From contig PMDE01000120.1 in NCBI GenBank assembly GCA_003154335.1, positions 1 to 8,399 on the forward strand: DNA of 8,399 nt, read 5' to 3'. The notes below the pieces were generated by a model. The model saw only the letters and a program-made list of their open reading frames with translations. It did not search any database and was not told the DNA's origin. Position 1 is the stretch's first letter, and the number at the start of each line of letters is the position of its first letter. Source of the DNA: Methanoregula sp. (GTDB taxonomy: Archaea > Halobacteriota > Methanomicrobia > Methanomicrobiales > Methanospirillaceae). Below are positions 3,979 through 8,399 of this stretch, piece by piece. A program made the translations under genes and the position numbers.

Positions 3979-6171
3979 TCACGCAAGATAATCGGAAGGG
4001 GTCGGAAGTACTTCTTTGAGCCCCTTGCGCTTGCGGATCGCTACGACAACTTCCTTGAGCATGCTGTTGGGCACGAGTTCAAATCCTGAAAACTCCGTAT
4101 TCCACATAGCACGACCTTCGGTAGCTGAGCGGATATCCCCCGAAAATCCGAAGAGCTCGGCTACCGGTGCCTTGCCAACAACGGTAATCGTGTCGCCTTC
4201 GCTCGTCATATCAAAGACCTGCCCGCGTCGTCCCTGGATCTGGGAAGTCGCCGCACCCATCTGGTCCATCGGGACGGTGATCTGGATCTTCTGGACCGGC
4301 TCTAACAGGGAATCGCCGGCAACCAGCATACCGCCTTTGATTGCACCACGGACAGCGGGGATAACCTGTGCCGGACCCCGGTGGATCGCGTCTTCGTGCA
4401 GCTTGACGTCGACGAGTGTCATCTTGAGGTTCTGGACCGGCTCATCTGCAAGGGGACCACCGGCGAGTGCCTCGTGGATACCTTCGATGATCAGCTCCAT
4501 GGTCTCGTTGAGGTACTGCACACCTTTGGTCTTATCGATGAGCATGTTGGTGCCCTTGATATCCTTGATGTTCTTGGCCTCATCCTTTTCCATGCCCGCC
4601 TTGATAAGAATGTCACGGCGCTCGAGCATCTGCTGGTTCATGGAGACTTCGCCTTTCTTTATCAGGTCGACGATCTCATCGGGCAGAGGCTGGAGATCGA
4701 AGTAGAACCGGTTGTGGCGGTTCGGGGACTTGCCTTCCACGGACTCAACCTTCTGGACTACGGTCTCGCGGTAGACAACGATCGGTTCTGAAGTGACAAT
4801 CTCGACACCCTTATCGCGCTTGATACGGCCGGTGATGATCTCGAGGTGCAGTTCGCCCATACCCGAAATCAGATGTTCACCGGTCTCTTCGTTGATGGTG
4901 ATAACCAGTGTCGGGTCTTCTTTTGCAACCTGCCGGAGCACTTCAACGAGTTTTGGCAGGTCCTTCATGTTCTTTGCCTCGACGGCAACAGTCATAACCG
5001 GTTCAGAGTAATGCTTGAGCGACTCAAACGGGGTCATTTCCATGAGGGAGGTAACTGTTGAGCCGACCATCGCGTCCTTAAGGCCGGTCACAGCGGCGAT
5101 GTTCCCGGCAACGATCTCTTCGACTTCCACACGCTTGGGGCCCATGAAGATACCGACCTGCTGGAGCCGGTTCTCCTTCTTTGCCGAACCCATAACATAG
5201 AGACCATCTCCTCGCTTGAGGCTGCCGGAGAAAAGACGTCCCGTAGCTACTTCTCCTGCATGGGGATCAAAGGAGATGTCGGTAACCATCATAGCAACCG
5301 GGCCTTTTGGATCGCAGGAAAGCATAGCCTTACCTTCAGGAGAGGTCTTGTCCCCGTGCCAGATAACGTTGACACGGCGGGGCTGGGCTTCTAAGGGGTT
5401 GGGGAGTGTACGCACCACCATATCCAGAAGCACTTCAGAGAGGGGGCTGTTCTTTGCCAGGTATTTCATATCTCCTTCACGGCACTTTTCATAGACATCC
5501 TTGAATGAGACACCGCTCTTCTTCATGAACGGTGCAGATACTGCCCAGTTATAGAGTGCTGAACCGAATGCAACGGTACCTTTCGCGGCATCAAGCTTCC
5601 AGCCGCTATTGTAGGCTTCCTCGTTCATCCCCTTAATCAGCTTGTTTACCTTGTCGATCACTTTGCCGAGCCGGATCTGCATCTCCATCTCGTCGACTTT
5701 CAGCTCGTTGATAAGACGGTCGACCTTATTGATGAAAAGGACGGGGCGCACCTGCTCCTTTAATGCCTGGCGGAGCACGGTCTCGGTCTGGGGCATGGTG
5801 CCTTCAACCGCATCGACCAGGACTACTGCACCGTCAACTGCTCGCATTGCTCGTGTCACGTCGCCACCAAAGTCGACGTGGCCCGGCGTATCGATCATGT
5901 TGATCAGGTAATCCTGACCTTCATATTCATGCACCATCGAGACGTTCGAGGCATCGATCGTGATACCCCGGGCCTGCTCCTCGGCATCCGAATCCATGAA
6001 GAGCTGTTTGCCGGCCAGCTCTTCTGAAATAATGCCGGCACCTGCAAGCAGGTTGTCGGACAGGGTCGTTTTCCCGTGGTCGATATGCGCTACAATTCCA
6101 ATATTCCGAATATGCTTCGGATCCTTCATGAGCTCGGTTGCGCGCTCAACAGATTTTTTGCCGCGGACCAT
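3979..6171 (-). CDS. fusA: Translation elongation factor aEF-2
   Basis: The 730-residue protein is the archaeal translocation GTPase, which moves tRNA and mRNA through the ribosome after each peptide bond. GTPase motifs: AHIDHGKT (28-35), RGITI in switch I (69-73), DTPGH (94-98), NKVD (148-151), GSA (203-205). Later domains follow in normal order: domain II (about 290-380), domain III with SGMGELHLE (436-444), domain IV with the diphthamide loop LHEDAIHRGPAQ, where His597 is the residue modified to diphthamide in archaea and eukaryotes, and a domain V with GRRGQV (647-652). Length is typical for archaeal EF-2. ATG at 6171 is preceded by GAGGTT with five bases between. It is the third gene after rpsL and rpsG, 22 bp behind rpsG. 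The tuf gene that often follows in archaea is absent here. Confidence 0.97.
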   Translation of the reverse strand: MVRGKKSVERATELMKDPKHIRNIGIVAHIDHGKTTLSDNLLAGAGIISEELAGKQLFMDSDAEEQARGITIDASNVSMVHEYEGQDYLINMIDTPGHVDFGGDVTRAMRAVDGAVVLVDAVEGTMPQTETVLRQALKEQVRPVLFINKVDRLINELKVDEMEMQIRLGKVIDKVNKLIKGMNEEAYNSGWKLDAAKGTVAFGSALYNWAVSAPFMKKSGVSFKDVYEKCREGDMKYLAKNSPLSEVLLDMVVRTLPNPLEAQPRRVNVIWHGDKTSPEGKAMLSCDPKGPVAMMVTDISFDPHAGEVATGRLFSGSLKRGDGLYVMGSAKKENRLQQVGIFMGPKRVEVEEIVAGNIAAVTGLKDAMVGSTVTSLMEMTPFESLKHYSEPVMTVAVEAKNMKDLPKLVEVLRQVAKEDPTLVITINEETGEHLISGMGELHLEIITGRIKRDKGVEIVTSEPIVVYRETVVQKVESVEGKSPNRHNRFYFDLQPLPDEIVDLIKKGEVSMNQQMLERRDILIKAGMEKDEAKNIKDIKGTNMLIDKTKGVQYLNETMELIIEGIHEALAGGPLADEPVQNLKMTLVDVKLHEDAIHRGPAQVIPAVRGAIKGGMLVAGDSLLEPVQKIQITVPMDQMGAATSQIQGRRGQVFDMTSEGDTITVVGKAPVAELFGFSGDIRSATEGRAMWNTEFSGFELVPNSMLKEVVVAIRKRKGLKEVLPTPSDYLA

Positions 6172-6182
6172 GAAATAACCTC

Positions 6183-6189
6183 AAAAAAA
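6183..6189 (-). promoter_or_regulatory. T7 tract within the rpsG-fusA gap
   Basis: The 22-nt gap between rpsG and fusA contains seven consecutive T on the coding strand just before the fusA Shine-Dalgarno GAGGTT (6177-6182). A T-run of this size can cause partial termination in archaea, or act simply as an unstructured ribosome-loading site. No hairpin precedes it. Confidence 0.3.
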
Positions 6190-6193
6190 GATA

Positions 6194-6772
6194 TTAACGG
6201 GCGGATTTTGCAATGCGCTCGCGTTCTTCCTTTTTTCCCACCGAATAACATTTCATGTCGCCCTTTGAGGCGGCGATCAGTTCATCGGCAAGAATTGCAC
6301 TCGCTTTCTTTTTGCTTGAACGCGATCCTTTCAGGGTTGCTTCAGCAATAAAGCCGATTGCAGAATCGACCCTGCGCAGAGGTGCAGTGTCGACAGATTT
6401 CGGGACATTAATGCCACCGTACTTGAGACGGACTGTCTCTTCCCGGGGGCCGGAATTTGAGATTGCTTCGACGAGGACTTCAATAGGGTTACGCTTTGTC
6501 TTTTTGTTGATAATCTCAAAGGCTTCCCGCACGATCCGGATTGTCATCTGTTTCTTTCCGGTATTGTTCTCGGTCTGCATCAGGCGGTTGATCAGCCGCT
6601 CGACGATCGGCATGTTAGCTTTATTGAACTCCTGCTTTGAAAATTTACCGCAGGAGTGGGGGATGATCAGGGCAGTCAGGTTCACGTAGCGCACAAGGCC
6701 CGGGTCGTTGACTTTGACTTCGCTTGCGTCCCACTTGTTAAACAGCAGTTTTTTGCCTTCTTGTTCAGTCAT
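6194..6772 (-). CDS. rpsG: 30S ribosomal protein uS7
   Basis: The protein of 192 residues from ATG 6772 is the archaeal form of S7, which starts assembly of the 3' major (head) domain of 16S rRNA and lines the exit-site cleft. Family signatures seen are the KANMPIVERLINRLMQ stretch, a basic KKQMTIRIVREAFEIINKKT segment and the conserved region NPIEVLVEAISNSGPREETVR. The C-terminus is basic (KKEERERIAKSAR). I chose ATG 6772 because GGTGA sits five bases upstream, overlapping the rpsL stop. A GTG at 6781 would give three more residues and a GTGA overlap with the rpsL TGA. Either way translation of the two genes is likely coupled. Confidence 0.96.
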   Translation of the reverse strand: MTEQEGKKLLFNKWDASEVKVNDPGLVRYVNLTALIIPHSCGKFSKQEFNKANMPIVERLINRLMQTENNTGKKQMTIRIVREAFEIINKKTKRNPIEVLVEAISNSGPREETVRLKYGGINVPKSVDTAPLRRVDSAIGFIAEATLKGSRSSKKKASAILADELIAASKGDMKCYSVGKKEERERIAKSAR

Positions 6773-6777
6773 GGTGT

Positions 6778-7206
6778 TCACCTGCGCGGTTTCTCCTTCC
6801 TGCCAATGACCATTTCATGAAGGCATACATTGTTCACCTTGGTGACAACGTACCTGACACCGGGGATATCTCCCATGGATCGCCCGAGACGTCCGCCAAT
6901 ACCCTCAATCTCAACTTCATCATGCTCATCGATAAAGTTGATTGCACCGTCTCCTACTGCAAAAGCAGTAACCTGGCGACCGTTCTTGATCAGCTGCACA
7001 CGAACGCACTTGCGAATTGCGGAGTTCGGCTGTTTAGCCTCAACACCGACTTTCTCCAGCACAATTCCTCTCGCCTGTGGAGCACCCTCAAGAGGGTCAG
7101 ACTTCACATCGAGATTGAGTTCACGGCGGGCATAGTTTTTATCCGCCCACCGGAACTTATTTGAGTCCCGAACCAATTTCCTGGCCGCAAATTTACCCTG
7201 TCCCAT
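6778..7206 (-). CDS. rpsL: 30S ribosomal protein uS12
   Basis: The 142-residue protein is the archaeal S12, part of the decoding centre where codon-anticodon pairing is checked. The signature KQPNSAIRKCVRVQLIKNG spans residues 58-76, with PNSA at 60-63 forming the loop near the A site, and GDIPGVRYVVTKVNN (112-126) is the second conserved block. The N-terminal extension KFRWADKNYARRELN is typical of archaeal and eukaryotic (eS23-like) members. GAGG (7214-7217) lies seven bases before the ATG. It is the first gene of the operon rpsL-rpsG-fusA and its TGA overlaps the ribosome site for rpsG. RNA polymerase genes and nusA, which often precede rpsL in archaea, are replaced by the divergent queD. 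Confidence 0.97.
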   Translation of the reverse strand: MGQGKFAARKLVRDSNKFRWADKNYARRELNLDVKSDPLEGAPQARGIVLEKVGVEAKQPNSAIRKCVRVQLIKNGRQVTAFAVGDGAINFIDEHDEVEIEGIGGRLGRSMGDIPGVRYVVTKVNNVCLHEMVIGRKEKPRR

Positions 7207-7232
7207 TAAATAGCCTCATGTAAGTTGTTTTT

Positions 7233-7246
7233 GTGGTTATCGATAA
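7233..7246. promoter_or_regulatory. 14-bp palindrome at the predicted rpsL transcription start
   Basis: GGTTATCGATAACC is perfectly self-complementary. Relative to the TATA box at 7257-7264 it covers about -12 to +2, a position where a dimeric regulator would block transcription of the operon. No matching second copy was noticed in the window. Confidence 0.4.
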
Positions 7247-7256
7247 CCCGCACTGA

Positions 7257-7264
7257 GATATATA
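7257..7264 (-). promoter_or_regulatory. TATA box of the rpsL-rpsG-fusA operon
   Basis: TATATATA (7257-7264) lies in minus-strand context GATTGTATATATATCTC. It predicts transcription start near 7234 and a leader of about 28 nt that includes the rpsL Shine-Dalgarno. It is bracketed by ACCCGC (7244-7249) and GCGGGT (7270-7275). The A/T-rich palindrome at 7279-7292 is an alternative box. Confidence 0.5.
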
Positions 7265-7278
7265 CAATCGCGGGTAAC

Positions 7279-7292
7279 CAATTTATAAATTG
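7279..7292. promoter_or_regulatory. A/T-rich perfect palindrome, possible bidirectional TATA element
   Basis: CAATTTATAAATTG is perfectly self-complementary and contains TTTATAAA, a good TATA core on both strands. It could serve rpsL (start near 7259) or queD (start near 7311), or be a regulator site. Better placed TATA boxes exist for both genes. Confidence 0.35.
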
Positions 7293-7340
7293 TGGCACTC
7301 CACCTGCCTGTCTTATACCATTATCCCTTACTCGTAATAA

Positions 7341-7349
7341 TATTATATC
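7341..7349 (+). promoter_or_regulatory. TATA box giving a leaderless queD mRNA
   Basis: TATTATATC is centred about 26 bp before the ATG at 7371, so transcription should start at the initiation codon. No Shine-Dalgarno precedes that ATG, in agreement. Confidence 0.5.
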
Positions 7350-7370
7350 CTCCCAGACCGATACCATACA

Positions 7371-7775
7371 ATGAAAACCGGGATCTATAAAGTGGTCCAT
7401 ATTGATACCAGCCACCGCCTGCTCCACTATGTCGGCAAATGCGCCAACCTTCATGGGCACCGATGGAAGATTGAGGTCTGGATGGAGGGGGAGCCGGACC
7501 CGGTAACGAAAATCCTGATTGATTATAGTCTGATCAAACAGGTCATTAATAAGTACGATCATCAGATCATCCTGAACAGGGATGACCCGATGGTACCCCG
7601 CATCGAGGAGTTTCACCCGGTAATCACGACACCGGGGGATCCAACCAGCGAGCTGATGGCAACCATTATCCGTGCGGATCTTTATGGCGTCTGCCGGGAA
7701 CTGGGGATTAAAGCAACAATACCGAAGATACGGGTCTGGGAATCCCCGACAGCCTGTGCCGAGATTACGGAATGA
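7371..7775 (+). CDS. queD: 6-carboxy-5,6,7,8-tetrahydropterin synthase (QueD)
   Basis: The 134-residue protein belongs to the PTPS/QueD family. It turns 7,8-dihydroneopterin triphosphate into 6-carboxytetrahydropterin, the first committed step towards preQ0, the base that becomes archaeosine in archaeal tRNA. Zinc ligands are His15, His28 and His30. The QueD-type motif CxxxHGH is present as CANLHGH (24-30) with the catalytic Cys24. Further family features are DYSLIK (51-56), the DH pair with His64, PTSE (91-94) and the substrate-binding WESPTACAE (123-131; Glu124). Length is normal. Its last four bases overlap the queE start (ATGA), which indicates an operon with translational coupling. The position next to queE and queC makes the QueD assignment firmer than other PTPS roles. 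Confidence 0.93.
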   Translation: MKTGIYKVVHIDTSHRLLHYVGKCANLHGHRWKIEVWMEGEPDPVTKILIDYSLIKQVINKYDHQIILNRDDPMVPRIEEFHPVITTPGDPTSELMATIIRADLYGVCRELGIKATIPKIRVWESPTACAEITE

Positions 7776-8380
7776 AGATCGCTGAAATTTTCAAAAGCCT
7801 CCAGGGAGAGGGGAAAAACCAGGGCAAACCCTGCCTGTTCATCAGGCTTGCAGGCTGTAACCTTCACTGCCGCTGGTGTGATACAGAATACGCGCAATCC
7901 GGCGGTACTGATATGAGCCTTGATATAATTCTTGAACATGCCTGGCGCCAGAACCCATCGTATGTATGCATTACCGGGGGTGAACCAGTCCTCCAGGCTG
8001 ATGATCTTGAACCCCTGCTTGCCTCGCTTCACCGCAGGGGAATCGCCATCGATATCGAAACAAACGGTACAGTCGATTTCACCCGGCTCCTGCCCTATGC
8101 GTCGGTCAGCATGGATGTCAAATGCCCGTCATCGGGAGAGCAGAGTAACCTTGCACTGCTTGATTTGCTTCGCCCGCAGGATATGGTCAAATTTGTCGTG
8201 AATGATGAAACCGACTGCCAGTACGCCAGTGATATTATTTCCACTCACCGGATACAAGGGGAGATCTTCTTCTCACCTGTTTCCGGATGTGATTACAGAC
8301 CCATCATACGGTTTATCCTGGTCAATAATCTTCCTGTGCGGTTCCAGGTCCAGTTGCATAAACTCATCGGGGTGAAATGA
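7772..8380 (+). CDS. queE: 7-carboxy-7-deazaguanine synthase (QueE), radical SAM
   Basis: The 202-residue protein is the radical SAM enzyme that contracts 6-carboxytetrahydropterin to 7-carboxy-7-deazaguanine. Seen: SLQGEG (9-14) near the N-terminus, the cluster-binding CNLHCRWC (Cys29, Cys33, Cys36; the CX3CX2C form), GGEP (69-72) for SAM binding, DIETNGT (94-100), MDVKCPSSGE (114-123), and the C-terminal QVQLHKLIG, matching the QxHK ending of the family. Length is typical of small QueE proteins. The enzyme needs a 4Fe-4S cluster and magnesium, so it suits an anaerobe. Start ATG overlaps the queD stop, and its own TGA overlaps the queC start. Confidence 0.94.
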   Translation: MKIAEIFKSLQGEGKNQGKPCLFIRLAGCNLHCRWCDTEYAQSGGTDMSLDIILEHAWRQNPSYVCITGGEPVLQADDLEPLLASLHRRGIAIDIETNGTVDFTRLLPYASVSMDVKCPSSGEQSNLALLDLLRPQDMVKFVVNDETDCQYASDIISTHRIQGEIFFSPVSGCDYRPIIRFILVNNLPVRFQVQLHKLIGVK

Positions 8381-8399
8381 TGAAAGCAGTATGTTTACT
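8380..8399 (+). CDS. queC: 7-cyano-7-deazaguanine synthase (QueC), first codons only, runs off the right edge
   Basis: Only MKAVCL plus part of a further Leu codon can be read. This matches the usual beginning of archaeal QueC, just before the ATP-binding SGGxDS loop, and the gene position after queD and queE is the standard order. QueC uses ATP and ammonia to turn 7-carboxy-7-deazaguanine into preQ0. GGGGTGA (8369-8375) is four bases before this ATG; an in-frame ATG at 8377 is possible but too close. The TGA of queE overlaps the start by one base. The assignment rests mostly on context. Confidence 0.65.

Noticed and set aside
3902..3991. 29-codon plus-strand frame (MKKGINMAIR...) convergent with the fusA 3' end
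   Set aside because: It is made up largely of the complement of the fusA T-tract terminators, and no ribosome site or promoter is seen.
4381..4791. 136-residue open frame on the plus strand within fusA
   Set aside because: It is antisense to the highly conserved EF-2 domains and mirrors their codon bias; no family features or start signals.
7371..7775. Eukaryote-type 6-pyruvoyltetrahydropterin synthase for biopterin synthesis
   Set aside because: The CxxxHGH motif and the adjacent queE and queC indicate the QueD role in preQ0 synthesis.
1..8399. CRISPR array, insertion sequence, phage, toxin-antitoxin or tRNA gene
   Set aside because: No spaced direct repeats, transposase or integrase motifs, attachment-site pairs, toxin folds or cloverleaf were seen on either strand.

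Overview
The window looks like chromosomal DNA from a euryarchaeal methanogen, most likely of the Methanomicrobiales (Methanoregula-like). I infer this from an archaeal-type uS12-uS7-EF-2 cluster with a diphthamide histidine, a queD-queE-queC operon of the archaeosine (preQ0) type, archaeal BRE/TATA promoters, T-tract terminators, and moderate G+C. The genus is an inference; no rRNA is present.

Layout, left to right. Positions 1-621 (minus strand) hold the start of an unrecognised membrane protein that runs off the left edge, and a separate ~63-residue two-helix membrane protein. Positions 622-988 are non-coding, apart from a possible 9-codon leader ORF next to mutually exclusive inverted repeats. 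A fold-type I PLP aminotransferase (989-2170, plus) follows. Next comes a cyclophilin-type prolyl isomerase (2406-3008, plus) whose N-terminal region appears to be split between reading frames. A possible 35-residue ORF and a Ras-like COG2229-type GTPase lie at 3052-3845 (minus).

Positions 3979-7206 (minus) are the translation operon rpsL-rpsG-fusA (uS12, uS7, EF-2), transcribed leftward. No tuf or rpsJ follows fusA; T-tracts and a new promoter for the GTPase come instead. Divergent from rpsL, queD, queE and the first codons of queC (7371-8399, plus) make the preQ0 branch used for archaeosine in tRNA. The 164-bp divergent region between rpsL and queD carries two perfect 14-bp palindromes.

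Most of the window is ordinary housekeeping DNA. The items worth a second look are the frame conflict at the cyclophilin start, the regulatory palindromes in the rpsL/queD intergenic region, the overlapping hairpins near 762-799, and the small unassigned ORFs. I do not see a defence system, mobile element, CRISPR array or clearly new multi-gene system.
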